Positions 44,370 to 53,641 of a stretch of DNA of 64,000 nt are shown one piece after another (the stretch's first letter is position 1; every line of letters starts with the position of its first letter). The position numbers were made by a program, and so were the translations under genes. The notes beneath the pieces are model-generated. The model was not told the origin of the DNA and searched no databases. It worked only from the letters and a program-made list of their open reading frames with translations. Source of the DNA: Pirellulaceae bacterium (GTDB lineage: Bacteria > Planctomycetota > Planctomycetia > Pirellulales > Pirellulaceae); the NCBI GenBank assembly GCA_023382975.1, contig JAHDXO010000057.1:1-64000 (forward strand). Direction: 5' to 3'.

Positions 44370-45041
44370 CTAGCGGACCAAGCCCCGCGCATCGTTGGCG
44401 AAATCGTCTTCGAACCGGTAGTCGTAGAAGTACTTGGCAACCTGTTGGGCAAGGACGGTCACGAACAGTTGCCGGAATTGGTTTTCGCTCATTTCGGTCG
44501 AGTGGCGAGCCCCGTTCTGAGGGAACGTGAATTCCGGCAGGGTCTTGCGAAAGGCCACTCTGCCGTTGTCTTTCATGTCGTAGACGCTGATGACCACGTC
44601 GGCTTGGCCCTTGTAAAGCGTCATCCCTTCGTGCAGTCGAACTCCGCTCACGTCGATGGCCAATACCATGTCCGCCGAAACACCGCGTCCGATGTCCCGG
44701 TAGTCCATCTGATTCCAGTCGTTGTTGTCGATCCAGTCCGCCACCTCCTCGTGGTGGATGACGTTGATGTTCTTGCCTCTCTCGCGCAACAGCAACGCGA
44801 CCGCACGCTCCAGCATGTTCGACAGCGAATTGGGGCCGTAGCTGGAACTTTCCGACACGCAGACGACCGCCACGCGTTTGCCTTCCAGCCCTTTGTACTC
44901 AGCGTCGATCTTGTGACCACCCTGGATCCAATACGCCAGTTGCGCCCCGAAACCGATGCAGCCGGTGGAAGGCACGGCGGCCAGAAAGAGCACCAGCAAG
45001 AGCCCGATGTGCGACAAGCGGAGTGACATACCAACGTCCAT
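44370..45041 (-). CDS. Putative lipoprotein of unknown function
   Basis: About 223 residues. Starts at ATG 45041 or 45029 are both possible; the leader LSHIGLLLVLFLAAVPSTGC ends in a lipobox (PSTG-Cys), so the protein is anchored as a lipoprotein. The mature part is one alpha/beta domain: GKRVAVVCVSESSSYGPNSL, NVIHHEEVADWIDNNDW, GVSADMVLAIDVSG. This arrangement, a strand with a name-binding like pocket at the start, is seen in planctomycete proteins of unknown role. It follows the DUF2752 gene by 77 bases and probably shares its transcript. Confidence 0.75.
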   Translation of the reverse strand: MDVGMSLRLSHIGLLLVLFLAAVPSTGCIGFGAQLAYWIQGGHKIDAEYKGLEGKRVAVVCVSESSSYGPNSLSNMLERAVALLLRERGKNINVIHHEEVADWIDNNDWNQMDYRDIGRGVSADMVLAIDVSGVRLHEGMTLYKGQADVVISVYDMKDNGRVAFRKTLPEFTFPQNGARHSTEMSENQFRQLFVTVLAQQVAKYFYDYRFEDDFANDARGLVR

Positions 45042-45118
45042 GTTGTGTGGAGAGGTCTCTTGGAGACCTCGTCGTTCCTCGCCCGCACATCCATGTGCGG
45101 CGAAATCCAGTAAACAAG

Positions 45119-45568
45119 TCACCTACCGACGATCAGGCAACGAACCAGCCAATCGGCCAGCGTCACCACCAGCAACACCGGCACCAGACCCAGGGTCACC
45201 ACGGGACCCGGCAGTCGGCCAAGCCAGCGTCCCCGCAGTCCGCTGATCAAGGCCCAGGGCGCCACGACCAGGCAGACCAGTCCCAACAATGCCCCGCCCG
45301 CGTTGGCCTGGAACGAAGCTGCGATGCGACCTCGCATCAGACAGGACCATGCGGTCGTCATTCCGCACGAGGGACAGCGCCACCCCGTAAGTTGACGGAA
45401 CGAGCAGGGTGGCAGCCCCAATCGCTGATGCGTACCGAAGCCTCGTGGATCCGGTGGCAGCCAAGCCGCCACCAGCAGCAACGACAGCAGTCCAGTCGCT
45501 ATCGCGACCAACAGTGTTCGCCGTCGCCAGTCGATCTCAGGCTCTCCGTTCTTCAGCAACCGGTTCAC
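45119..45568 (-). CDS. DUF2752 family membrane protein
   Basis: 149 residues with three hydrophobic helices. The family mark is the Cys/Gly pattern LTGWRCPSCGMTTAWSCLM near residue 66, corresponding to G-x-x-C-P-x-C-G-x-T-R-A. DUF2752 proteins are small inner-membrane proteins of unknown function. It is encoded 60 bases downstream of the YmdB gene on the same strand. Confidence 0.82.
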   Translation of the reverse strand: MNRLLKNGEPEIDWRRRTLLVAIATGLLSLLLVAAWLPPDPRGFGTHQRLGLPPCSFRQLTGWRCPSCGMTTAWSCLMRGRIAASFQANAGGALLGLVCLVVAPWALISGLRGRWLGRLPGPVVTLGLVPVLLVVTLADWLVRCLIVGR

Positions 45569-45628
45569 GGGTCATGCAAAACTTGCGGAACAGTAACAAC
45601 GACGGCAGAACTTGGCAATAGCGATCGA

Positions 45629-46441
45629 TCAACTTATCGATACCCGCAACTCGCCCCCGTCGCTGTAGCGGACGATCACTCGGTGAATTCCCGTGGCGCG
45701 GCCCGTTTCCGGATCGACTTCGACCATCGTGCCGCACAACCGCACGTCGTCTTTGGCCACGTGGAATTCGGTGGGACAAAACGTCAGGGTCGTCGTCAAA
45801 ACGCGGTCGATCCTGCGGCCGATAATGCTCTCGTGCGGGCCCGTCATGCCCACATCGCATTGAAACGCGGTTCCTCCCGGAAAAATCTGCTCGTCCGCCG
45901 TCGCCACGTGCGTATGCGTGCCCAGCACCGCGGAGACTCGACCGTCCAAGTAGCGACCCATCACCTGTTTGTCGCTGGTCGCTTCGGCGTGGAAATCCAG
46001 CAACCGGACGCGGACGTGCTCGGGCATTTCGCTCAATACGCGATCCGCCGCGGTAAACGGGCAGTCGACGGGCCGCATGTAGACTCGTCCCAGCATGCAG
46101 AAGACCCCCACGGACACGCCGCTCGCCGTGCGAATAACGGTCCAACTGCGGCCAGGGGCCGACGCCGGGAAATTCGCCGGCTTCAGGATGTTCGCTTCCA
46201 GCGCCAGAATCGCCGAAATCTCTTTCCGGCGGTAGATATGGTCGCCCAGCGTGATGCAGTCGATTCCGGCTTGGATCAGCTCGCGATAGATCGTCGGAGT
46301 GATGCCCGACCCGTCCGCCGCGTTTTCGCCGTTGGCGACGACCAGATCCAAACGCTGCTGCTGCCGCAGCGTGGCGACCGCGTCCATCGCGATCTGACGC
46401 CCCGGCTTGCCGACGATGTCGCCGATCAAGAGCAACCGCAT
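45629..46441 (-). CDS. ymdB: YmdB-type (TIGR00282) metallophosphoesterase
   Basis: 270 residues from ATG 46441 (MRLLLIGDIVGKPGRQ). The motif set is that of the YmdB family: GDIVGKPGR near the start, NGENAADGSG (about 37), TLGDHIYRRKE, DFHAEATSDK (about 150) and GTHTHVATADE (about 175), giving a two-metal phosphodiesterase. In Bacillus YmdB hydrolyses 2',3'-cyclic nucleotides and modulates gene expression. It lies 10 bases downstream of the RNase Y gene, the same order as in Firmicutes (rny-ymdB), so the pair likely acts in RNA turnover. Confidence 0.92.
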   Translation of the reverse strand: MRLLLIGDIVGKPGRQIAMDAVATLRQQQRLDLVVANGENAADGSGITPTIYRELIQAGIDCITLGDHIYRRKEISAILALEANILKPANFPASAPGRSWTVIRTASGVSVGVFCMLGRVYMRPVDCPFTAADRVLSEMPEHVRVRLLDFHAEATSDKQVMGRYLDGRVSAVLGTHTHVATADEQIFPGGTAFQCDVGMTGPHESIIGRRIDRVLTTTLTFCPTEFHVAKDDVRLCGTMVEVDPETGRATGIHRVIVRYSDGGELRVSIS

Positions 46442-46451
46442 GGTGTACTTT

Positions 46452-48005
46452 CTATCTGGCGACTTCGGTGAAACGCGACTCACGCACGACCGTAATCTTG
46501 ATCTCGCCGGGATAGGTCAACTGCTCTTCGAACGCTTTGGCGATCTCGCGGCAGATCCGGGCGGCTTTCATGTCGTCCGTCTGCTTGGCGCTGACCAGCA
46601 CGCGCAGTTCGCGACCGGCTTGGATCGCGAAGGCGTGTTCGACGCCCTCGAAGCCGCTGGCGATGCCCTCCAGTTCCTCCATCCGCTTGATGTACCGTTC
46701 GAGCGACTCGCGGCGGGCGCCGGGACGCGAAGCGCTGCACGCATCGGCGGTGGCCACCAGCATCGTGTACGGGTGTTCGGTCACGATTTCGTCGTGATGC
46801 CCGAGCGCGGCATGGACGACTTCGACGTTCTCACCATGGCGTTTCAACAGGTCTGCCCCGATCTTGGGATGCCCGCCTTCGAGTTCGTGATCGGCGGCCT
46901 TGCCGACGTCGTGCAACAGACCGCACCGGCGTCCGAGATCGCCGTTCAGGCCCACCATTTCGGCCAACATCCCGGTCAGGAATGCCACCTCGACGCTGTG
47001 CCGCAGCACGTTCTGGCTGTAGCTAGTGCGGAAGTGCAGCCGGCCGAGCATGTACAGAATCCGCTCGGGCAAGCCCTGCACGTTCACTTCCTGGGCGGCC
47101 TCTTCGCCCTTCTTGCGGATGAACTTCTCGATCTCTTTTTCCGTTTCGCCGACGATCTCCTCGATCCGCGAGGGGTGGATGCGGCCGTCGAGGATGAGTT
47201 TCTCCAGCGCCTGCCGCGCCACCTCGCGGCGCACCGGGTCAAAACCGCTGACGATCACGACGCCAGGCGTGTCGTCGATGATGACGTCCATGCCGGTGCG
47301 TTTTTCGAAGGCCCGGATGTTGCGGCCCTCGCGGCCGATGATGCGCCCTTTCATCTCGTCGTTGGGGATGTCGACGGTGCTGGTGGTCGTCTCCGCGGTG
47401 TGCGCCGCCGCGAAACGCTGCATGGCCGTCAGCAAGACCTCGCGCGCCTGCTGTTCGCAGCGTTCCTGCAAACCCTTTTGATGACGCATGATCATCATTC
47501 CGGTCTCTTGAACCAGTTCCTCGTTCAACTGGTTCAACAACCGCTCGGTCGCCTGTTCGCGACTCAGCCCGCTGATCTCGTGCAAGGTCTGCCGGTGCGC
47601 GGCGACCAGATTCGACAATTCGGCGTTCTTCTGGTTGTAGTCGTCCAGCTTGTCCGTCAGCCGGCGCTGAGTGCTTTCGACGATCCGTTCCTGCTTCTGC
47701 AGGTCGGCCAACTGCTGGTTGAGCGTCTCTTCGCGCTTGTCCACGATCCGCTCGCGTTCCCGCACTTCGGCCCGCAGTTCGGCCGCCTCCTTCTCGTTTT
47801 CCGCCTTTTGCTGGAGTGCCTTCTCCTTGATCTCCAATTCGGCCTCTTTCAGCCGATTCGCCGATTCCTGGCGGGCCTGATCGAGGATCTTCCGCGCCTC
47901 TGTCTCGGCATCCGTTTTCCGGAGCCGATCGAACCAGCGCACGAGGAAATAGACAAGGGCTGCTGTCACCACAGCCGAAATCGTTGCGGCAATATAAGGT
48001 TCCAA
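46452..48005 (-). CDS. rny: Ribonuclease Y
   Basis: Endoribonuclease that starts mRNA decay at the membrane. About 517 residues from TTG 48005 (LEPYIAATISAVVTAALVYF), preferred because AAGGGGGCGG precedes it; GTG 48038 gives 11 more residues. An N-terminal membrane helix is followed by a long coiled coil (about 30-190), a KH domain (MKGRIIGREGRNIRAFEKRTG) and an HD domain (GLLHDVGKAADHELEGGHPKIG), then the conserved C-terminal domain ending at FTEVAR. Its length and domain order are normal. It forms an operon with ymdB. Confidence 0.95.
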   Translation of the reverse strand: MEPYIAATISAVVTAALVYFLVRWFDRLRKTDAETEARKILDQARQESANRLKEAELEIKEKALQQKAENEKEAAELRAEVRERERIVDKREETLNQQLADLQKQERIVESTQRRLTDKLDDYNQKNAELSNLVAAHRQTLHEISGLSREQATERLLNQLNEELVQETGMMIMRHQKGLQERCEQQAREVLLTAMQRFAAAHTAETTTSTVDIPNDEMKGRIIGREGRNIRAFEKRTGMDVIIDDTPGVVIVSGFDPVRREVARQALEKLILDGRIHPSRIEEIVGETEKEIEKFIRKKGEEAAQEVNVQGLPERILYMLGRLHFRTSYSQNVLRHSVEVAFLTGMLAEMVGLNGDLGRRCGLLHDVGKAADHELEGGHPKIGADLLKRHGENVEVVHAALGHHDEIVTEHPYTMLVATADACSASRPGARRESLERYIKRMEELEGIASGFEGVEHAFAIQAGRELRVLVSAKQTDDMKAARICREIAKAFEEQLTYPGEIKITVVRESRFTEVAR

Positions 48006-48872
48006 GGTCCGCCCCCTTGTATCTGGAAGGAGCGTCACCGGAACCGAGGAATGCTACGACACGAAGCAGCAATTCTGTCTCAGCCCATACCCGCCTCGTC
48101 GGAATCTGACCGGACGATGTCCGATCGCGACCGGCACCCCACTCGACACCGGGAACCTACCGGTTGCCTGGGTCGAATTGTCCGGAAATTTTCCAATGGC
48201 TTTTTATGACAACGACTGGCGACTACAGGTGGCCGAACACGCTCCCGCCATAGCAACCGCCCCCATCCAGAAATCGAGACGCTCTGGCCGCGAACAGGCT
48301 GAACCGCCTGTCTGCCGCCGCGAGCGAAGGAAACTGGCACGAACTGCAATTCGACACGCCCTGGGCGCAAAAACTCGTTCACCATTCGAACAAGGATCAG
48401 CAGCCAAACCATGCCTGCGACGACCTCGAATTGCAAAAAGGGTGGGATCAACGAGGCGAAGACCATATCTTCGGCAAACGGAAATCGAATTACCTTGACC
48501 TCTGGAATGTCGCGCCTCCCTCGACTCGGGACGCGTTTCATAACACTTGATTCACATGGAATCCAAACCGACCGTGGCTCTACCGCCACGATGTCGTCGA
48601 TATGTTAACAGAAGTCCAAGCGGACGGGAAGATCCACCATGCTAGCGTGCCGCAATTTCCGCCTGAATCGTTGCCGATTGTGCAGAATCCAGCGAGCACC
48701 CCCAGCCCAAAGAATGGTTTTTTCTCGTGTTGGCCGATCCTCGATTTCGAGATTCTTCGGATCCTTGTTGGATATCTTGCGGTTCCGTCGGTTCCGTCTC
48801 CGGTCTCCAACGAAAAAGAGCCCCCGATCCGTAAGATCGGGGGCTCTTGGTCATTCGGTTCCCAAACCAGGC
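48006..48872. other. Region between rny and the oxidoreductase gene
   Basis: A minus-strand open frame at 48080-48589 (169 codons) has a hydrophobic patch (LIPPFLQFEVVAGMVWLLIL) but its latter two-thirds is Arg-rich and unlike protein, and no ribosome site is evident, so I do not call it. A strong terminator for the oxidoreductase is at 48816-48848. No other feature was recognised. Confidence 0.5.
48816..48848 (-). terminator. Rho-independent terminator for the Gfo/Idh gene
   Basis: AAGAGCCCCCGATC and GATCGGGGGCTCTT form a perfect 14-base stem with a 5-base loop, 25 bases after the stop of the minus-strand oxidoreductase gene. On the minus strand it runs straight into TTTTTCG, giving the required T-tract. 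Confidence 0.9.
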
Positions 48873-50675
48873 CTACGATTCCTTGACCAACGCATCGTAT
48901 TCCGACGGGACGCTGCTTCCGTCGGGGGTGGCGTCATGGTTCAGTTCATACCAGTTATCGTCGAACTTCAGATAGCCCGGCTCGTCACCCTGCCAGGATT
49001 TCTTCATGGCAACGTTGGTGGCCAGAGCGATCACGGCGTCGCCCAACGCCACCTCCGGCTTGCAGCGCGGCTGGTTTTCGGGCGACTTGTTGCGGATGCA
49101 CCAAGCCCAGTGCTCGATCTGCTCGGTATAGCCGCGGCTTACCGGTCCCATGCTCTCGGCCGCCTTGGCCACCGCACCGGCCGGACCGCTGGCCTGCGTG
49201 TCCATCGTCGCGCCGCCGCCGTCCTCCTTGACTGTCACCCGAGAGGTCGTGTCGGAACCGGCGTACAGCATGACTTCCTGCTCCCGATCCAGGACCAACG
49301 TGCCTTTGGTGCCCATCACGATCTCGCCGTAGCCACCGAACCCGTTGCCGTTGATCGACGAATACGTGACCACAACCCGCTTATTCGGGTCTTCGCTGTA
49401 TCCGGGCAGACCCTTCTTCGGATCGGGGTAGTTGGCCCGGTCGTCCCGGAACCCGACGTCGAACCCGGGCTCGTAGTGGGGCCCGGCGAACTCGTACATG
49501 GCGTACACATGATCGTCCGCGTCGCGGTCCAGTGGGAACAGATGCCTTCCGCCGACCGTATGCACGGACAGCGGATGGGCTTTCTTACCGTCCGCCCGCA
49601 GCGCGCTGATAAAGATCCCGGACGCGTCCAATTGGTGGCTGCCCAACTCGGCCATCAGGCCGCCTCCCGTTCGATCCCACAGACGCCAGCGGCACAATTC
49701 TTCCATGGCCGGCCGCGGACGCCCGTTGGGCAGCGTGGTGCTGATGTAGCCGAATTCCTCGGCGTTGACCTCTCGGTCGCGGTTCCACGCTTCCCACTGC
49801 GCCACCTTCTTCGCGAGGTTCTCGGCCTTGGCGGCGTTCTTCTCCATCGCGAGATCTTGCTTCAGCCGTTTGAGTTGCTCCTGGATGATGTCCCTGGGCT
49901 TGGCGTCTCCGAACACGACTTCGCCGCCCGGCAACGGCTGCTGCCAACTGTCCCGTCCTGGCAGATTGCCGCGATGCCACTGAGCGCGGATATGGTGGAG
50001 CTTGCCGAGCAGACCCCACCTCAGCAGGTTCACGGCATTGTCGTACAGGATGCTGTAGTGCCGTTGGTGGCCGACGGCCAGATACAGGCCTTTTTCGTAA
50101 GCTAGGCGGCCCATCACCTTGCACTGAGCGATGTTGTGGGCCATCAGCTTTTCCACCAGCACGTGCTTGCCGGCTTTCAACGCCTTGCACGTCGAGATGG
50201 CATGCAGATGCAGTGGCAACGCGATGATCACGGCCTCGATGTCCGGGTCGGCCAGCAGGGCCTCGTAACCGCCGTTGGTGCCGTCGTAGACCTTGACGTG
50301 CTTCCGGGCCTCGTCTTCCGTCTTCCAGCCGTAGACGTGCATCAAGCCTTTGCGCGCCTGCCAGGCAGCGTCACTGGCCCAGTCGCCGTGAAAGGCCCGG
50401 TGGATACTGGAGGGACGGATGTCAGCGATGGCCACCACCTGCACGTACTCGGGATTGAGCGCCCCGATCAGCACGTTGCCTTCGTCGCCGGTCCCGATCA
50501 CGCCGATCCGCACCGGGTTGGTGATCTTCTCGTATCCGAAGTACATGGCTCCCAAGCCGACTCCGGAGATCGCTCCGGCGCCGATCACGTTTCCGAGAAA
50601 CTCCCGGCGCGTGACGCCCATCGCCTCGTAGTAATTGTCTCGACCAACTTCTTTCTCTTCGGGGGAAAGGTTCAT
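48873..50675 (-). CDS. Gfo/Idh/MocA family oxidoreductase with Tat signal
   Basis: 600 residues from ATG 50675, AGGAG 8 bases upstream. A twin-arginine signal stands at about 22-45 (TRREFLGNVIGAGAISG). The NAD-binding Rossmann fold follows (RIGVIGTGDEGNVLIGAL), and the catalytic-site Lys lies in KHVLVEKLMAHNIAQ, the family E-K-P block with Leu in place of Pro. A C-terminal Gfo-type domain completes it, longer than usual (families are typically 350-450 residues). It would oxidise or reduce sugars or polyols in the periplasm with a bound nucleotide. It is translationally coupled to the DoxX gene (ATGA). Substrate unknown. Confidence 0.88.
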   Translation of the reverse strand: MNLSPEEKEVGRDNYYEAMGVTRREFLGNVIGAGAISGVGLGAMYFGYEKITNPVRIGVIGTGDEGNVLIGALNPEYVQVVAIADIRPSSIHRAFHGDWASDAAWQARKGLMHVYGWKTEDEARKHVKVYDGTNGGYEALLADPDIEAVIIALPLHLHAISTCKALKAGKHVLVEKLMAHNIAQCKVMGRLAYEKGLYLAVGHQRHYSILYDNAVNLLRWGLLGKLHHIRAQWHRGNLPGRDSWQQPLPGGEVVFGDAKPRDIIQEQLKRLKQDLAMEKNAAKAENLAKKVAQWEAWNRDREVNAEEFGYISTTLPNGRPRPAMEELCRWRLWDRTGGGLMAELGSHQLDASGIFISALRADGKKAHPLSVHTVGGRHLFPLDRDADDHVYAMYEFAGPHYEPGFDVGFRDDRANYPDPKKGLPGYSEDPNKRVVVTYSSINGNGFGGYGEIVMGTKGTLVLDREQEVMLYAGSDTTSRVTVKEDGGGATMDTQASGPAGAVAKAAESMGPVSRGYTEQIEHWAWCIRNKSPENQPRCKPEVALGDAVIALATNVAMKKSWQGDEPGYLKFDDNWYELNHDATPDGSSVPSEYDALVKES

Positions 50676-51589
50676 GACTTGTTCTCCTGTTTCTTCTGAA
50701 TCGAGGGGCAGCAGCGCCGCCATAAGAGATAGACGAAGTAATCCAGTCCGGCAAAGCGACCTGCCCCAACAGCGGCGATGACCAACAGAGCCACCATTTC
50801 AATCTGTTGGTAGTTCGTCGCCTCGGCTCCTTCGGCTCCGGGCCACTGCGTGGCGATGATCGACGCCAAAAACCCGGCGGCGGCCAGCGCCGAAAGCCGA
50901 GTGCAAAATCCGAGAATTAGGAACGCGCCCACGATGACGTCGAAGTAAGGAATGACAACATCGATGAACTTGGTATCCAGCAGCTTGCGGCCGGGCGCCG
51001 GAAGAGCCAGTCGCCCGCGGCGTGCTTGTTCGTCGGTCGCCAGAGCATTCATGTCGCTCTCGTAGCCCTCCCACATCGAGTCGATCGACGCCAGCCAAGG
51101 AATCAGTTTCCCGTACGCTTCCCTTTCGATCTGGTGGATCTGGTCGCGCAGCGATGCGACTTGCGCGCGACCTCGCTCGCGGTTGTATTTGGCGACTCGC
51201 TCCAGGCCATTGTAGTACTGATCGATCTCGCTTTGGTTTGAGTCGAAAAACCACTCCAATTGCCCCTTGCGGGTATCGAATACCCGCTGAGCCTGTTCGG
51301 CTTGTTTTTCGTCCAAGCGATAGTGGTCCACGATTCGTTGGCGGTACTGATCCCAGGCGTCCAAAGTGGCTTCTTTGTCCAGCCGCGCCAGTCCCTGACC
51401 ATCGTAAAGGAACCAATGGAAGACAGGGGTGAGCGGACCTTTGGCCACCCTCATGAACCCGGCCGAAGTCCAATTGCCCGCGGCAATCTTGTCGGCGCCT
51501 TCGCGGTAGAAATGCCATCCGATCACCAGTCGCAACGCCACCAGCGTGACAATCGTGATCGTGCCGATGCGAAAACGTGAAGTGTCCAG
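50672..51589 (-). CDS. DoxX family membrane protein
   Basis: 305 residues if CTG 51589 is the start: a perfect AAGGAG lies 7 bases upstream and the first helix (ITIVTLVALRLVIGWHFYREG) follows directly. No ATG, GTG or TTG near that site keeps the helix intact; the frame does stay open upstream to 51775, but that part is Arg-rich. Helices one and two to four of the DoxX fold are separated by a long charged coiled segment (about 90-210) not found in ordinary DoxX. The C-terminal helices (YFDVIVGAFLILGFCTRLS) match the family. Role is probably quinol or thiosulfate-linked, by family only. Downstream overlap with the oxidoreductase suggests a joint redox function. Confidence 0.7.
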   Translation of the reverse strand: MDTSRFRIGTITIVTLVALRLVIGWHFYREGADKIAAGNWTSAGFMRVAKGPLTPVFHWFLYDGQGLARLDKEATLDAWDQYRQRIVDHYRLDEKQAEQAQRVFDTRKGQLEWFFDSNQSEIDQYYNGLERVAKYNRERGRAQVASLRDQIHQIEREAYGKLIPWLASIDSMWEGYESDMNALATDEQARRGRLALPAPGRKLLDTKFIDVVIPYFDVIVGAFLILGFCTRLSALAAAGFLASIIATQWPGAEGAEATNYQQIEMVALLVIAAVGAGRFAGLDYFVYLLWRRCCPSIQKKQENKS

Positions 51590-52293
51590 TGCAGAACTCC
51601 TTGTATGACGCGAGGTGAAACCAGGAGGGAATGCGAGCCGACAAAATCGCGCTCGCAACAAGGCGGGTCTTACCCCATTATTGACAAATTTGCCGTCTTC
51701 GCAAGCGCCAATTGCCGAGCCCGTCCGCAATTTCCCGATGAGACAAAATTCCACGCCGCTTCGAAGGGCGGTCAAAAAAAATATTTCAACGATTCAACTC
51801 GACGCCCCCGTGCGTTTGGTCCTTTTCGGTTCACGGTTCTCGGCGACGGGCCCGAGCCGCTCATGGTTCGCCCACACGACACCTACGCTGGCGGCGAGGA
51901 GACTGTTCAATTCGAGTTCAACCGGATCGGCGAAAATCGATCCGGCGAGGCGACTTCGTCGAACCGCCACGGATCATGCAAGCGCCGTGCAGGACTGCCC
52001 GCGGACAACTGCCTTCGCACAGCTTGCGACGGTGCTGGTTCAGGTTCCTTTCGAGCTTCGCGAACTCCCCTTGGACCTCCTCCAGGTTCTTGCTGCAACG
52101 TGTCGGCGCAACAACCGGCGCAGGGGCGAAGACCCGGCGGTGGTTCCCGGCAGCCGAAGGCGATGCGCCTTGATTTCCGGGACGCGAACCGTTCCAATCC
52201 ACGGGAGAATCGTGGCTGTGTCCCGTTGGCTGAACGCTGACGCAAAGTCCTTCGCTGGATGGCTTTTGCTTTTTCCTGGAAAGGTGGTCTGTC
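51590..52293. other. 700-base region without a supported gene
   Basis: Open frames occur on both strands, but none has a ribosome site and their composition is Arg/Pro/Ser-rich. One minus-strand piece near 52040 reads like a helix (NLEEVQGEFAKLERNLNQHR) but has no plausible surroundings. A/T-rich tract at about 51775-51795. It must hold the promoters of the DoxX operon and the protease. Confidence 0.5.
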
Positions 52294-53082
52294 GTGCTGT
52301 TGGCTGAACCTGCCTCGACGCCCTACGACTTGAACTTTCGTCTGCTGGGGATCCCGGTGCGCGTCGCGCCCTGGTTCTGGTTGGTCGCGCTGCTCCTGGG
52401 TTGGAATCTGACCAAGGTTGGCGACCAGCAGGCGATGCTGCTGACGTTGTGGGTGGCGTCGGTGTTCCTATCGATCCTGATCCACGAGATGGGCCATGCG
52501 TTGGCGATGCGGTTCTACGGCATGGACAGCCACATCGTGCTGTACCAGTTCGGCGGACTGGCCATCCCGGACCAGTTCTCGTCGCGAACCGGTTTCGGAT
52601 CGCGGCGGATGCGCGACGATCCGGTCAGTCAGATCGTGATCTCGGCGGCCGGCCCCGCGGCCCAGTTGGGATTGGCCTTGGCGATCGCGCTGTCTCTGAA
52701 GCTGTCGGGATTTCGAATGAGCTTTCCGGTGCCGTACATGGAATCGGTGATCTCGTTGCAGGAAGGCCGCGCCATCGACTCGAGACCGTTGGAGTTCCTA
52801 CTGTTCTACTTGATGTGGAGCAGTGTCATGTGGGCGTTGCTGAATCTGCTGCCCGTGTATCCGTTGGACGGCGGCCAGATCGCGCGGAACGTGTTCAGCC
52901 TTTACAATCCGGTCGCGGGAATTTTTTTCTCGCTGATCCTGTCAGTCGTTACGGGCGTCGCTGTTGCCGTGTATGCGTTCTCTCGGCAGGACTTGTTTCT
53001 CGCGGTCATGTTTGCGCTGCTTGCGTTCTCGAGTTTTCAAGTTCTGCAAGCGTACTCGGGGCGCGGCGGTTATGGTCCGTAG
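52294..53082 (+). CDS. Site-2 protease family (M50) zinc metalloprotease
   Basis: 262 residues from GTG 52294, AAAGGTGG upstream. Intramembrane protease of the M50 type. The zinc motif HEMGH lies at about residue 67 in a transmembrane helix (FLSILIHEMGHALAMRFYG); the second conserved motif NLLPVYPLDGGQI (about 190) provides the third ligand. Six helices are visible; no PDZ domain or CBS domain is present, so it belongs to the small, stand-alone group. It would cut membrane-spanning substrates, often regulators. The gene stands alone; the next gene is the small histone-like peptide. Confidence 0.92.
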   Translation: MLLAEPASTPYDLNFRLLGIPVRVAPWFWLVALLLGWNLTKVGDQQAMLLTLWVASVFLSILIHEMGHALAMRFYGMDSHIVLYQFGGLAIPDQFSSRTGFGSRRMRDDPVSQIVISAAGPAAQLGLALAIALSLKLSGFRMSFPVPYMESVISLQEGRAIDSRPLEFLLFYLMWSSVMWALLNLLPVYPLDGGQIARNVFSLYNPVAGIFFSLILSVVTGVAVAVYAFSRQDLFLAVMFALLAFSSFQVLQAYSGRGGYGP

Positions 53083-53288
53083 CTTGATGAAGTAACGATC
53101 GCGCAATCGCGACACGACGCTCGACATGTTCTGCAGCGCTGTTCGCTCTCGTCAAGCGCTGTCGTGCGATGTGCAATGTTCGATGCGCGAAGCGCGATGT
53201 TGACATCGTCGAGCCGCGCTGCGCAACGCTTCGAATCCATGAGCGAAAATTTTTTCAGAAATTTTGTGGAAAACTTGTCGAAAACATG

Positions 53289-53316
53289 TTGCATAAAAAT
53301 TTTTAATGCGTACAAA
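53289..53316 (+). promoter_or_regulatory. Candidate promoter in A/T-rich block
   Basis: TTGCAT (53289-53294) and TACAAA (53311-53316) are 16 bases apart within a strongly A/T-rich stretch, unusual in this GC-rich sequence. It would drive the leader frame and the histone-like gene. Confidence 0.4.
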
Positions 53317-53340
53317 TAACGCTAGCAAGTAAGGAGTTGG

Positions 53341-53463
53341 ATGCCACGTGTGTTTCAGTCCTGTTGCATTCGGAATGCTTCGGCGAACAAACACCTCTCA
53401 TCTCGTCGAGAGCAACGTGGCAATCATGGAGAGGGCGAGTGGGACTCGTCGGCTTTTGGCTAA
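53341..53463 (+). CDS. Possible 40-residue leader peptide
   Basis: ATG 53341 follows a perfect AAGGAG at 53331-53336, only 4 bases apart, which is short. The frame runs for 40 codons (MPRVFQSCCIRNASANKHLS, then SRREQRGNHG) to TAA at 53461. It ends 52 bases before the histone-like gene. Either a leader peptide or chance; conservation in relatives would decide. Confidence 0.3.
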   Translation: MPRVFQSCCIRNASANKHLSSRREQRGNHGEGEWDSSAFG

Positions 53464-53515
53464 AGGAAGCCCCGAGACGGAACTCGCCGAAACCTTTGTT
53501 ATCGGAGGATGACTA

Positions 53516-53641
53516 GTGGCCACAAAGAAAGCCGCACCGAAGAAAGCAGCCGCGGCTGCTCCCGCCAAGAAGGCACCTGCCAAGAAAGCCCCGGCCAAGA
53601 AGGCCCCGGCCAAGAAGGCAACCAAGAAGGCGAAGAAGTAG
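53516..53641 (+). CDS. Histone H1-like Lys/Ala/Pro-rich small protein
   Basis: 41 residues: GTG 53516 follows GGAGG by 8 bases. The entire product is made of A, K, P and T, with four repeats of PAKKA-type units (MATKKAAPKKAAAAAPAKKA, then PAKKAPAKKAPAKKATKKAKK). This is the composition of the C-terminal tails of bacterial histone H1-like proteins that bind DNA. A good terminator (53714) follows. The gene is short and easy to miss; codons are normal for the window. Confidence 0.75.
   Translation: MATKKAAPKKAAAAAPAKKAPAKKAPAKKAPAKKATKKAKK

Larger units (their letters stand above)
53083..53515. other. Upstream region of the histone-like gene
   Basis: 433 bases. It contains an A/T-rich block at about 53245-53320 and a possible promoter and small leader frame, listed separately. 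The first 150 bases are rich in CGATG/GCGCG words but hold no gene. Confidence 0.6.

Noticed and set aside
48080..48589. 169-codon minus-strand frame with one hydrophobic patch
   Set aside because: No ribosome site, Arg-rich sequence after the first 60 residues, and no recognisable motif.
51605..52307. Overlapping open frames between the DoxX and protease genes
   Set aside because: Arg/Ser/Pro-rich products without motifs or ribosome sites; competing frames on both strands are equally open, as expected in GC-rich DNA.
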